Origin: Pseudomonas sp. GM50
GTDB lineage: Bacteria; Pseudomonadota; Gammaproteobacteria; Pseudomonadales; Pseudomonadaceae
DNA length: 40,573 bases
Direction of reading: 5' to 3'
Assembly: GCF_000282375.1 (NCBI RefSeq)
Contig: NZ_AKJK01000106.1
Span: 1-40,573 of the forward strand
This document shows positions 33,064-40,573 of the stretch, in pieces. Position numbers and translations under genes: made by a program. Position 1 is the first letter of the stretch. Each line of letters starts with the position of its first letter. The notes beneath the pieces were generated by a model. That model saw only the letters and a program-made list of their open reading frames with translations, was not told the DNA's origin and ran no database searches.

Positions 33064-33987
33064 ATGAAAGCGCCCCGCGTGACCCTTGATCAATGGCGAA
33101 CATTGCAGGCCGTGGTCGATCACGGCGGTTTCGCCCAGGCCGCTGAAGTGCTGCACCGCTCGCAATCGTCGGTCAGCTACACCGTAGCGCGCATGCAGGA
33201 CCAGCTCGGTGTACCACTATTGCGCATCGACGGCCGCAAAGCGGTGCTCACCGAGGCCGGCGGCGTACTGTTGCGCCGTTCCCGGCAACTGGTGAAACAG
33301 GCCAGCCAACTGGAAGACCTGGCCCATCACATGGAGCAAGGCTGGGAAGCCGAAGTGCGGCTGGTGGTCGACGCCGCCTACCCCAGCGCCCGCCTCGTTC
33401 GTGCACTGACCGCGTTCATGCCGCAAAGCCGTGGCTGCCGGGTGCGTCTGCGCGAAGAAGTGTTGTCGGGTGTCGAGGAAGTGCTGCTCGAAGGAGTGAC
33501 CGATCTGGCCATCACCGGGCTCAGCATTCCCGGGTATCTGGGCGCAGAATTGAGCGACGTCGAATTTATCGCGGTCGCCCACCCCGAGCATCCCTTGCAT
33601 CGCCTGAACCGCGAACTGAACTTCCAGGACCTGGAGACCCAGATGCAAGTGGTGATCCGCGACTCCGGCCGCCAGCAACCGCGAGACGTCGGCTGGCTCG
33701 GCGCCGAACAGCGCTGGACCGTCGGCAGCCTGGCCACCGCCGCGACTTTCGTCAGCAGCGGCCTGGGCTTCGCCTGGCTGCCCCGGCACATGATCGAGCG
33801 CGAATTGAAGGAAGGCACGCTCAAGCTGCTACCGTTGGACCAGGGCGGCAGCCGCAACCCGAGCTTCTTTCTGTATTCGAACAAGGACAAACCCTTGGGC
33901 CCGGCCACGCAGATTCTCATCGAACTGCTGCGCACCTTCGATACCGCGCCGCTGGACGCGCCCTTCGCAGCCCCAGAGCAAGCCTGA
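33064..33987 (+). CDS. LysR-type regulator
   Basis: A 307-residue LysR protein. The DNA-binding domain begins VTLDQWRTLQAVVDHGGFAQ, followed by AAEVLHRSQSSVSYTVARMQ, and the effector domain starts near 90. AGAGGAG precedes the ATG. It is the first gene of a co-directional run: the hydrolase follows after 14 bp, the cyclophilin 3 bp after that, and then the ABC exporter. It is divergent from the small secreted protein gene. A regulatory target is not visible. Confidence 0.88.
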   Translation: MKAPRVTLDQWRTLQAVVDHGGFAQAAEVLHRSQSSVSYTVARMQDQLGVPLLRIDGRKAVLTEAGGVLLRRSRQLVKQASQLEDLAHHMEQGWEAEVRLVVDAAYPSARLVRALTAFMPQSRGCRVRLREEVLSGVEEVLLEGVTDLAITGLSIPGYLGAELSDVEFIAVAHPEHPLHRLNRELNFQDLETQMQVVIRDSGRQQPRDVGWLGAEQRWTVGSLATAATFVSSGLGFAWLPRHMIERELKEGTLKLLPLDQGGSRNPSFFLYSNKDKPLGPATQILIELLRTFDTAPLDAPFAAPEQA

Positions 33988-34001
33988 CACGGAGTGTACC
34001 C

Positions 34002-34805
34002 ATGGCCTATTTCGAACATGAAGGTTGCAACCTGCACTATGAGGAATATGGCCACGGCACGCCGTTGCTACTGGTCCACGGGCTAGGCTCCAGCACCCTG
34101 GACTGGGAAATGCAGATCCCGGCGCTCTCGGCTCACCATCGGGTGATCGTGGCGGATGTGCGCGGCCACGGGCGCTCCGACAAACCCCGCGAGCGCTACA
34201 GCATCGCCGGGTTCAGCGCCGACCTGATTGCGTTGATGGAACACTTGAATCTTGGCCCTACACATCTTGTCGGGCTTTCGATGGGTGGCATGATCGCTTT
34301 TCAATTGGCCGTCGATCAGCCGCAACTGCTCAAGAGCCTGTGCATCGTCAACAGCGCACCCGAGGTCAAACGGCGCAGCCGCAACGATTACTGGCAATGG
34401 TTCAAGCGTTGGAGCCTGATGCGCGCGCTGAGCATGGGCACGATCGGCAAGGCTCTGGGTGCCAAGCTGTTTCCCAAGCCCGAGCAAGCTTCGCTACGAC
34501 AAAAAATAGCGGCGCGCTGGGCAAAAAACGACAAACATGCTTATCTCGCCAGCTTCGATGCGATCGTTGGCTGGGGGGTTCAGGAACGACTTTCCAGGGT
34601 CTCCTGTCCAACCCTCATCGTCAGCGCCGACCGTGACTACACCCCGGTCGCGCTGAAGGAAACCTATGTAAAACTGCTGCCCGATGCGCGGCTGGTGGTG
34701 ATCGCCGACTCGCGGCACGCCACTCCGCTGGATCAACCCGAACGCTTCAACCAAACGCTGCTCGAGTTTCTCACCGCAGTCGACACCACCACTCAGGATC
34801 ACTGA
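34002..34805 (+). CDS. Alpha/beta-fold hydrolase
   Basis: A 267-residue serine hydrolase. The oxyanion segment LLLVHGLGSS, the nucleophile elbow GLSMGG with Ser93, an acid in SADRDYTPV (Asp210 or Asp212) and His239 in DSRHATPLDQPERF form a complete triad. The cap is small and helical (residues about 120-190). GGAG precedes the ATG. It is 14 bp after the LysR gene and 3 bp before the cyclophilin, so they form one transcript. Ester or lactone cleavage is likely; the substrate is unknown. Confidence 0.86.
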   Translation: MAYFEHEGCNLHYEEYGHGTPLLLVHGLGSSTLDWEMQIPALSAHHRVIVADVRGHGRSDKPRERYSIAGFSADLIALMEHLNLGPTHLVGLSMGGMIAFQLAVDQPQLLKSLCIVNSAPEVKRRSRNDYWQWFKRWSLMRALSMGTIGKALGAKLFPKPEQASLRQKIAARWAKNDKHAYLASFDAIVGWGVQERLSRVSCPTLIVSADRDYTPVALKETYVKLLPDARLVVIADSRHATPLDQPERFNQTLLEFLTAVDTTTQDH

Positions 34806-34808
34806 CCC

Positions 34809-35366
34809 ATGCTGAAAAAAATCGCCCTCGTCGCCGGCTCCGTTCTGTTTGCCGCCAACCTGATGGCCGCCACGCCCGCCAAGGCGCCGCACGTGCTGCT
34901 GGAAACCACCAACGGCCAGATCGAAATCGAACTGGACCCGGTCAAGGCGCCGATCAGTACCAAGAACTTCCTTGAGTACGTCGACAGCGGCTTCTACAAC
35001 AACACGATTTTTCACCGTGTGATTCCTGGCTTCATGGTCCAGGGCGGCGGTTTCACTCAACAGATGCAGCAAAAAGAAACCAAGGCGCCGATCAAGAACG
35101 AATCCAAAAACGGCCTGCATAACGTGCGTGGCACGCTGTCCATGGCCCGTACTTCCGTGCCTGATTCAGCCACCAGCCAGTTTTTCGTCAACGTCAAAGA
35201 CAATGACTTCCTCGATCAGGGCGACGGCTACGCGGTGTTCGGTAAAGTCGTGAAAGGCATGGATGTGGTGGACATCATCGTCAATTCGCCAACCACCACC
35301 CGTGGCGGCATGAAAGACGTGCCGGCCGACCCTGTCTTCATCAAGTCGGCCAAGCGCATCGACTGA
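34809..35366 (+). CDS. ppiA: Periplasmic cyclophilin-type peptidyl-prolyl isomerase (PpiA)
   Basis: A 185-residue isomerase with a signal peptide (MLKKIALVAGSVLFAANLMA). FHRVIPGFMVQGGGFTQQM, TSQFFVNVKDNDFLDQGDGY and YAVFGKVVKGMDVVD are the cyclophilin core, with the catalytic Arg in FHRVI. It catalyses proline isomerisation during folding in the periplasm. It starts 3 nt after the hydrolase stop, with AGGAT upstream. A hairpin follows before the ABC exporter. Confidence 0.91.
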   Translation: MLKKIALVAGSVLFAANLMAATPAKAPHVLLETTNGQIEIELDPVKAPISTKNFLEYVDSGFYNNTIFHRVIPGFMVQGGGFTQQMQQKETKAPIKNESKNGLHNVRGTLSMARTSVPDSATSQFFVNVKDNDFLDQGDGYAVFGKVVKGMDVVDIIVNSPTTTRGGMKDVPADPVFIKSAKRID

Positions 35367-35389
35367 GAGTAAGCTGGACAGGGAGTCTT

Positions 35390-35419
35390 GAGCGGCCGCC
35401 GGTGCTTCCGGCGCCGCTC
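35390..35419 (+). terminator. Hairpin between the cyclophilin and ABC genes
   Basis: GAGCGGC / GCCGCTC with an inner GCCGG / CCGGC stem and a 5-nt loop. It is followed only by ATATCGTTT, so it may be a weak terminator or an RNA processing or attenuation point. Confidence 0.5.
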
Positions 35420-35459
35420 ATATCGTTTGAAGGAGAGCCCGTGCGCGGGCGGAGAACCG

Positions 35460-37292
35460 ATGCTTTATCGCCGTTTTGAAAAACTGATCGACATTTTCCG
35501 CGATGCACCGACGGCGGCTCCGCCGGATCGGGTTCTCCCCTTCTATACCTATTACCTGAAGCAGGTCTGGCCGAGTTTCGCCGTCCTGCTGATCGTCGGC
35601 CTGTTCGGCGCGCTGATCGAAGTGGCGCTGTTCAGCTACCTGAGCCGCATCATCGATCTCGCCCAAGGCACGCCCAACGTCAATTTTTTCAAGGAACACG
35701 GCATCGAACTGGCCTGGATGGCGGTGGTTGCGCTGGTCCTGCGCCCGATGTTCGTTGGCCTGCATGACCTGCTGGTGCACCAGACCTTGAGCCCCAGCCT
35801 GACCAGCCTGATTCGCTGGCAGAACCACAGTTATGTGCTCAAACAGAGCCTCAATTTCTTCCAGAACGACTTTGCCGGGCGCATCGCCCAACGCATCATG
35901 CAGACCGGCAACTCGTTGCGCGATTCGGCTGTGCAAGCGGTGGACGCGCTATGGCACGTGCTGATCTACGCGATCAGTTCGCTGGTGCTGTTCGCCGAAG
36001 CCGACTGGCGCCTGATGATCCCGCTGCTGACCTGGATCGCCGCCTTCATCGGCGCCCTCTACTACTTCGTGCCACGGGTCAAGGAACGCTCGGTGGTGTC
36101 GTCCGATGCGCGCTCCAAGCTCATGGGTCGGATCGTCGATGGCTACACCAACATCACCACCCTGAAGCTGTTCGCCCACACCAATTTCGAGCAGCAATAC
36201 GCCCGCGAAGCGATCAAGGAACAAACCGAAAAAGCCCAACTGGCCGGCCGTGTGGTGACCAGCATGGACGTGGCCATCACCAGCATGAACGGCCTGCTGA
36301 TCGTCAGCACCACTGGCCTCGCGCTGTGGCTGTGGACGCAATCGCTGATCACGGTGGGTGCCATTGCCCTCGCCACGGGTCTGGTGATCCGCATCGTCAA
36401 CATGTCTGGCTGGATCATGTGGGTGGTCACTGGCATTTTCGAAAACATCGGCATGGTTCAGGACGGTTTACAGAGCATTTCCCAGCCGGTCAGCGTCACC
36501 GATCGCGAGCAGGCCAAGCCTTTGAATGTGGCGCGTGGCGAGGTGCGTTTCGATCACGTCGATTTCCACTACGGCAAGAAAAGCGGGGTTATCGGCGACC
36601 TCAACCTGACCATCAAACCCGGTGAGAAAATCGGTCTGATCGGCCCGTCCGGTGCCGGCAAATCGACGCTGGTCAATCTGCTGCTGCGTCTCTACGACGT
36701 GCAGGGCGGGCGGATTCTCATCGACGGCCAGAACATCGCCGAAGTCGGTCAGGAAAGCCTGCGTGAACGCATCGGCATGATCACCCAGGACACTTCGCTG
36801 CTGCACCGCTCGATCCGCGATAATTTGTTGTACGGCAAACCCGATGCCACCGACGCCGAACTCTGGGAAGCGGTGCACAAGGCCCGGGCCGACGAATTCA
36901 TCCCGTTGCTGTCGGACTCCGAAGGCCGCACCGGTTTCGATGCTCACGTCGGTGAACGCGGCGTGAAACTCTCCGGTGGCCAGCGTCAGCGGATTGCCAT
37001 CGCCCGGGTCCTGCTCAAGGACGCGCCGATCCTGATCATGGACGAAGCCACCTCGGCACTGGACTCGGAGGTCGAAGCGGCGATTCAGGAAAGTCTCGAA
37101 ACCCTGATGCAAGGCAAGACCGTGATCGCCATCGCCCACCGCCTCTCGACCATCGCGCGGATGGACCGCTTGGTAGTGCTGGAAAACGGCAAGATCGCCG
37201 AAACCGGCAGCCACGCCGAACTGCTGGCCCATGGCGGTTTGTATGCGCGGTTGTGGCAGCACCAGACCGGCGGGTTTGTCGGGATCGATTGA
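35460..37292 (+). CDS. ABC exporter, half-transporter (membrane plus ATPase domains)
   Basis: A 610-residue protein. The membrane domain has six helices (about 45-340), and the ATPase has Walker A GPSGAGKST (395-403), the signature LSGGQRQR (504-511) and Walker B ILIMDEATSALD. It belongs to the MsbA/MDR-like exporters and should act as a homodimer in the inner membrane. The start at 35460 has GGAG 5 nt upstream; the frame extends upstream through the hairpin and is rejected. Substrate unknown. Confidence 0.89.
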   Translation: MLYRRFEKLIDIFRDAPTAAPPDRVLPFYTYYLKQVWPSFAVLLIVGLFGALIEVALFSYLSRIIDLAQGTPNVNFFKEHGIELAWMAVVALVLRPMFVGLHDLLVHQTLSPSLTSLIRWQNHSYVLKQSLNFFQNDFAGRIAQRIMQTGNSLRDSAVQAVDALWHVLIYAISSLVLFAEADWRLMIPLLTWIAAFIGALYYFVPRVKERSVVSSDARSKLMGRIVDGYTNITTLKLFAHTNFEQQYAREAIKEQTEKAQLAGRVVTSMDVAITSMNGLLIVSTTGLALWLWTQSLITVGAIALATGLVIRIVNMSGWIMWVVTGIFENIGMVQDGLQSISQPVSVTDREQAKPLNVARGEVRFDHVDFHYGKKSGVIGDLNLTIKPGEKIGLIGPSGAGKSTLVNLLLRLYDVQGGRILIDGQNIAEVGQESLRERIGMITQDTSLLHRSIRDNLLYGKPDATDAELWEAVHKARADEFIPLLSDSEGRTGFDAHVGERGVKLSGGQRQRIAIARVLLKDAPILIMDEATSALDSEVEAAIQESLETLMQGKTVIAIAHRLSTIARMDRLVVLENGKIAETGSHAELLAHGGLYARLWQHQTGGFVGID

Positions 37293-37308
37293 GGCTTGTG
37301 AATCAACA

Positions 37309-37333
37309 CCGGCCCACACTGGATCTGGGCCGG
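37309..37333. terminator. Hairpin between convergent ABC and GNAT genes
   Basis: Stem CCGGCCCA / TGGGCCGG with a 9-nt loop. There is no T-run, so termination is only possible, not shown. Confidence 0.45.
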
Positions 37334-37340
37334 CCGCGGG

Positions 37341-37829
37341 TTACAGCGTCAACACCATCTCATGCCACGCCATCCCGCCATGGTCGGACGCCGAAGGCTT
37401 GATGTAGGTAAAGCCAAACCCGGCATAGAGTGGAATGTGCCGCTCTTTGCACATCAGGTGGATGCTGGCCTTGTTCAGTGCGCGCATGCGCTGGATAAAC
37501 TCACCCATCAAACGTTTCGCCAAGCCCTGCCCTTGGTAGTCCGGATGCACCACCACCGACATGATCACTACGTGCGGGCCGGCCGGGTCATGACCGATCA
37601 GCTCCTTGAACGCCTCGTCCGACATCTCCACCTCGAATGCAGCACCGGAATTGATGAAACCGGCTACGACGCCATCCACTTCGGCGACAATGAAGCCCTC
37701 GGGCCAGGTGGCGATGCGGGTGGCGATTTTCTCGCGGGTAGCGGCTTCATCGCCTTCGTAGGCAACGGTTTCGATGGCATAGCAACGGTCCAGGTCAGCG
37801 GGGCTGACGTGGCGGATGACGGTGTTCAT
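37341..37829 (-). CDS. GNAT-family N-acetyltransferase
   Basis: A 162-residue acetyltransferase. The acetyl-CoA motif is VHPDYQGQGLAKRLMGEFIQ, with the preceding beta strand VVIMSVV and a late HIPLYAGFGFTY helix-turn. The family fits arylalkylamine-type GNATs. I start at the ATG at 37829; the ribosome site is weak and a further 15-codon extension is open but unlikely. The substrate amine is unknown. Confidence 0.87.
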   Translation of the reverse strand: MNTVIRHVSPADLDRCYAIETVAYEGDEAATREKIATRIATWPEGFIVAEVDGVVAGFINSGAAFEVEMSDEAFKELIGHDPAGPHVVIMSVVVHPDYQGQGLAKRLMGEFIQRMRALNKASIHLMCKERHIPLYAGFGFTYIKPSASDHGGMAWHEMVLTL

Positions 37830-37895
37830 GGCAGCTCGGAATCGGCGTGGGAAAGGTTGGGGATCATAAATCAATAAGGTGTTGATATCGATCAG

Positions 37896-37920
37896 AGCGG
37901 CGGACCGACGATCCGCCGCT
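37896..37920. terminator. Hairpin downstream of the GyrI-like gene
   Basis: Perfect 9-bp arms AGCGGCGGA / TCCGCCGCT with a 7-nt loop, 12 nt past the stop of the minus-strand gene. It lacks a T-run. Confidence 0.5.
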
Positions 37921-37931
37921 TGACCCGCTCA

Positions 37932-38420
37932 TTACACTTTTAGCGGCAGCCAGATTTCCAGCACGCCGGTATTGAGCTTGGGGTTGAAATCGTCGCTGTA
38001 GCGTTCGAAATCCGGAGCGTCCGCCGCTTCATGACCGGACTTCGGCAACCAGGTTTTCCAGATGTATTGAAAGGTCTGGGGCAAGGTGTCCAGAGAGCCT
38101 TTGTGTTCGAACACTGCATATTTCTGAGGCTGAACTTCGATCCAGCGGTATTTCTCGGGCAGGTCGTCGAGCTTGCTGATCTCGACGCCGGCGATGTATT
38201 CGAAACCGCCCTTGCCGTCGGGATTACAGCAAACACCGTAGGTCACTTCGCCCTGTTGGCCGGGCACATTGCCGAGGTGGGGGACGAATTTTTCCCACAG
38301 CTTGGGAATCTGCTTTGGGGCCGTCTCTTGGGTAAATCGTCCGCCAAGCCCTGCGATGAGCATGAAGTGCCCGTTTTCGAAGCGTGGTTCAGCTGTTTCG
38401 ACGCCTGTTTGCTCATCCAT
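37932..38420 (-). CDS. GyrI-like / AraC effector-binding-domain protein
   Basis: A 162-residue soluble protein made of a single effector-binding fold. RFENGHFMLIAGLGGRFTQE, VTYGVCCNPDGKGGFEYIAG, VQPQKYAVFEHKGSLDTLPQ and NTGVLEIWLPLK are hallmarks of the GyrI/SbmC-like family, in which stand-alone domains bind small molecules or proteins. There is no DNA-binding domain. AGGAG precedes the ATG. Confidence 0.88.
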   Translation of the reverse strand: MDEQTGVETAEPRFENGHFMLIAGLGGRFTQETAPKQIPKLWEKFVPHLGNVPGQQGEVTYGVCCNPDGKGGFEYIAGVEISKLDDLPEKYRWIEVQPQKYAVFEHKGSLDTLPQTFQYIWKTWLPKSGHEAADAPDFERYSDDFNPKLNTGVLEIWLPLKV

Positions 38421-38486
38421 GACTCAACTCCTGGTTCAAAAGGTGGGTTCGGCTGGGAGTATAGAAGCCAAACCCGATTCGCCAAA

Positions 38487-39149
38487 TTACAGTGCGTGCA
38501 ACTGTTCGATGGCGCGTGGACCGATGAACTCGTTATAACCCGATAGGATCACGTAGACCGCGAAATAACAGAAGATCGCTGCCGATGCCATGTAGGAATA
38601 ACGCAGCAGTTTGTCACCAAGCAATTTGCCGCCGTGGCTCGCAGCGAAGCACAGACCAATACACCAGAGCACCCCGGCGCACAAGAAACCGCCGAGAAAC
38701 AGCGCCGAACTGAGCGCGCCACCACCGCCGGAACGGGCAATCAGCGTGCCGCCCACCGCGGCGAACCAGAGAATGGCGCTGGGTGATGACATGGCGAGAA
38801 AAATCCCGCGGAAAAACTCACGACGGTGTGAGTTGTGCCCCACTTCCGGGGTTTGCGCCAACAGCGCTTCATGGTGAATCGCCGAATAGATCATCTTCGC
38901 CGCGAAATACACCAACAGCGCCGAGCCGCCGATCCACAACACCCAGCGCACGGTTTCGTACTGCAGCAATACGGTCATGCCGGCCAATGCCAGCACCGCG
39001 TAAATCAAGTCGCCGACACAGGTCCCCAGCCCCAGGGCAAAGCCTTGAAAATAGCCGCGCTGCATCGCCAGCGTGATCATCGCGATATTGGCCACGCCGA
39101 TGTCCAGGCACAGCGAAAGGCTCAACAAGAAGCCACTGGTAAATTCCAT
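38487..39149 (-). CDS. LysE-family amino acid exporter
   Basis: A 220-residue membrane protein with about six helices. LSLCLDIGVANIAMITLAMQ, GFALGLGTCVGDLIYAVLAL and FFRGIFLAMSSPSAILWFAA are the LysE/RhtB hallmarks, including the conserved N-terminal helices and P-S-A segment. AAGGA lies 8 nt before the ATG at 39149, so the 25-codon extension is rejected. It is divergent from the aminotransferase gene. Substrate unknown. Confidence 0.87.
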   Translation of the reverse strand: MEFTSGFLLSLSLCLDIGVANIAMITLAMQRGYFQGFALGLGTCVGDLIYAVLALAGMTVLLQYETVRWVLWIGGSALLVYFAAKMIYSAIHHEALLAQTPEVGHNSHRREFFRGIFLAMSSPSAILWFAAVGGTLIARSGGGGALSSALFLGGFLCAGVLWCIGLCFAASHGGKLLGDKLLRYSYMASAAIFCYFAVYVILSGYNEFIGPRAIEQLHAL

Positions 39150-39287
39150 CGACCATATCCTTGGGGAAAATTTATTGATGCGCAGGCTAGACAGTTTGCC
39201 ACGACTGCCCTTACATTCCGCCACAGGCCACCGCAGTGGCCAGCGTCGCTCGGACGGTTCCGGGCGCTTACGTTATCCGAGGCAACA

Positions 39288-40508
39288 ATGGCCGAACAAG
39301 GTTCGCCGCGCCGCTTTGCGCGCATAGATCGACTCCCCCCTTACGTTTTCAACATCACTGCCGAGCTGAAGATGGCCGCCCGTCGTCGTGGCGAAGACAT
39401 CATCGACTTGAGCATGGGCAACCCCGACGGCGCCACGCCGCCGCACATCGTCGAAAAACTCGTCACTGTTGCCCAGCGTGAAGACACCCACGGCTACTCC
39501 ACGTCCAAAGGGATTCCGCGCCTGCGCCGGGCGATTTCCAATTGGTACAAGGATCGCTACGAAGTCGACATCGACCCGGAAACCGAAGCCATCGTCACCA
39601 TCGGCTCCAAGGAAGGTCTGGCGCATTTGATGCTGGCCACCCTCGATCAGGGCGACACCGTGCTGGTGCCAAACCCGAGCTACCCGATTCACATCTACGG
39701 TGCCGTGATTGCCGGCGCCCAAGTGCGCTCGGTGCCGCTGATTCCTGGCGTGGATTTCTTCGCCGAGCTGGAACGGGCGATTCGCGGCTCAATCCCGAAA
39801 CCGAAAATGATGATCCTCGGCTTCCCGTCCAACCCCACCGCCCAGTGCGTGGAGCTGGATTTCTTCGAGCGAGTGATCGCCCTCGCCAAACAGTACGACG
39901 TACTGGTGGTGCACGACCTGGCCTACGCCGACATCGTCTACGACGGCTGGAAAGCCCCGTCGATCATGCAAGTGCCCGGCGCCAAGGACATCGCGGTGGA
40001 GTTTTTCACCCTGTCCAAGAGCTACAACATGGCCGGCTGGCGCATCGGTTTCATGGTCGGCAACCCGGAGCTGGTCAACGCCCTGGCGCGGATCAAGAGC
40101 TACCACGACTACGGCACGTTCACCCCGCTGCAAGTCGCGGCCATTGCGGCACTGGAAGGCGATCAGCAGTGCGTCAAAGACATTGCCGATCAGTATCGGC
40201 AGCGGCGCAACGTGCTGGTCAAAGGCCTGCATGAACTGGGCTGGATGGTCGAAAACCCGAAAGCATCGATGTATGTCTGGGCCAAGATTCCCGAGGCTTA
40301 CGCACACATGGGCTCGCTGGAATTCGCCAAGAAACTGCTGGCCGAGGCCAAGGTCTGTGTCTCGCCGGGTGTGGGATTTGGCGAGTATGGGGATGATCAT
40401 GTGCGCTTCGCGCTGATCGAAAACCAGGACCGGATTCGTCAGGCCGTGCGCGGGATTCGCGGGATGTTCCGGGCGGATGGGTTGGTTCAGAAAACCAGCG
40501 CCAGTTAA
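39288..40508 (+). CDS. alaC: AlaC-type aminotransferase (PLP class I)
   Basis: A 406-residue PLP enzyme close in length to E. coli AlaC (412). The PLP lysine is Lys244 in FFTLSKSYNMAGWRIG; Asn182 (FPSNPT), Asp210 and Tyr213 (HDLAYAD) complete the cofactor site, and a C-terminal VRFALIEN carries the substrate Arg. It makes alanine from pyruvate with glutamate as amino donor. The ATG at 39288 has GAGG 5 nt upstream. A longer upstream frame overlaps the divergent LysE gene and is rejected. Confidence 0.92.
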   Translation: MAEQGSPRRFARIDRLPPYVFNITAELKMAARRRGEDIIDLSMGNPDGATPPHIVEKLVTVAQREDTHGYSTSKGIPRLRRAISNWYKDRYEVDIDPETEAIVTIGSKEGLAHLMLATLDQGDTVLVPNPSYPIHIYGAVIAGAQVRSVPLIPGVDFFAELERAIRGSIPKPKMMILGFPSNPTAQCVELDFFERVIALAKQYDVLVVHDLAYADIVYDGWKAPSIMQVPGAKDIAVEFFTLSKSYNMAGWRIGFMVGNPELVNALARIKSYHDYGTFTPLQVAAIAALEGDQQCVKDIADQYRQRRNVLVKGLHELGWMVENPKASMYVWAKIPEAYAHMGSLEFAKKLLAEAKVCVSPGVGFGEYGDDHVRFALIENQDRIRQAVRGIRGMFRADGLVQKTSAS

Positions 40509-40513
40509 ATCGC

Positions 40514-40573
40514 CTTCGCGGGCAAGCCTCGCTCCTACAGGTTCATACCATTCCTGTAGGAGCGAGGCTTTCC
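40514..40573. repeat. REP/REPIN, GTAGGAGCGAGGC family, cut by the window edge
   Basis: CTTCGCGGGCAAGCCTCGCT and the start of its inverted partner (TGTAGGAGCGAGGCTT) follow the AlaC stop codon by 5 nt. Confidence 0.85.

Noticed and set aside
4561..40573. Inverted repeats as CRISPR arrays
   Set aside because: The repeats are dispersed pairs between genes, without regular spacers or cas genes.

Overview
The window is chromosomal DNA from a fluorescent pseudomonad (Pseudomonas fluorescens group). The call rests on high GC with GC-ending codons, a LapA-type adhesin with a divergent type I secretion set, a block matching my memory of the P. aeruginosa PA1413-PA1422 (gbu) neighbourhood, and many short REP/REPIN-type inverted repeats between genes. 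I see no insertion sequence, prophage, integrase, tRNA, rRNA or CRISPR array. Database names are from memory; no search was run.

Layout. (1) 1-8418: the 5' part of a giant repetitive adhesin gene runs leftward off the window. Divergent from it is a secretion set: TolC-like outer membrane protein, ABC exporter with a degenerate C39-like domain, and HlyD-like adaptor. The adhesin keeps an N-terminal retention module and a Thr-Ala-Ala-Gly site of the kind cut by LapG, so the locus should build a cell-surface biofilm adhesin. lapD and lapG are not in view. (2) 8571-14931: a guanidinobutyrate-type locus with a LysR regulator (gbuR-like) plus a DTW-domain RNA-modification gene on the minus strand, and divergently a guanidinobutyrase (gbuA), an NTF2-like protein, an NCS1 permease and a sodium:solute symporter. 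(3) 15017-17451: a metallo-beta-lactamase-fold hydrolase, an acyl-carrier-protein-like protein lacking the phosphopantetheine serine, a 42-residue protein and a LysR gene. This continues the PA1413-PA1415-like order, and the 42-residue gene sits where the SicX small RNA/PA1414 lies in P. aeruginosa.

(4) 17556-22490: an MFS transporter whose end overlaps an EamA exporter, an NCS1 permease and a CvfB-like S1 RNA-binding protein. (5) 22842-27499: small, secreted and conserved hypothetical genes, including a short basic protein with a SutA-like C-terminal motif and a small protein behind a long, structured, probably multi-copy leader. (6) 27643-31395: DEAD-box helicase, YbdG-like mechanosensitive channel and an EamA transporter. 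(7) 31811-37292: azoreductase, a small secreted protein, then a co-directional run of LysR regulator, alpha/beta hydrolase, periplasmic cyclophilin and ABC exporter. (8) 37341-40508: GNAT acetyltransferase, GyrI-like effector-binding protein, LysE-family exporter and an AlaC-type aminotransferase.

Most of the window is ordinary core/accessory pseudomonad genome. The parts most worth a second look are the serine-less ACP-like protein, the PA1414/SicX-like small gene, the structured leader at about 26600-26844, the long palindrome between gbuR and gbuA, and the REP elements, which include nested copies and two nearly identical copies about 3.3 kb apart.
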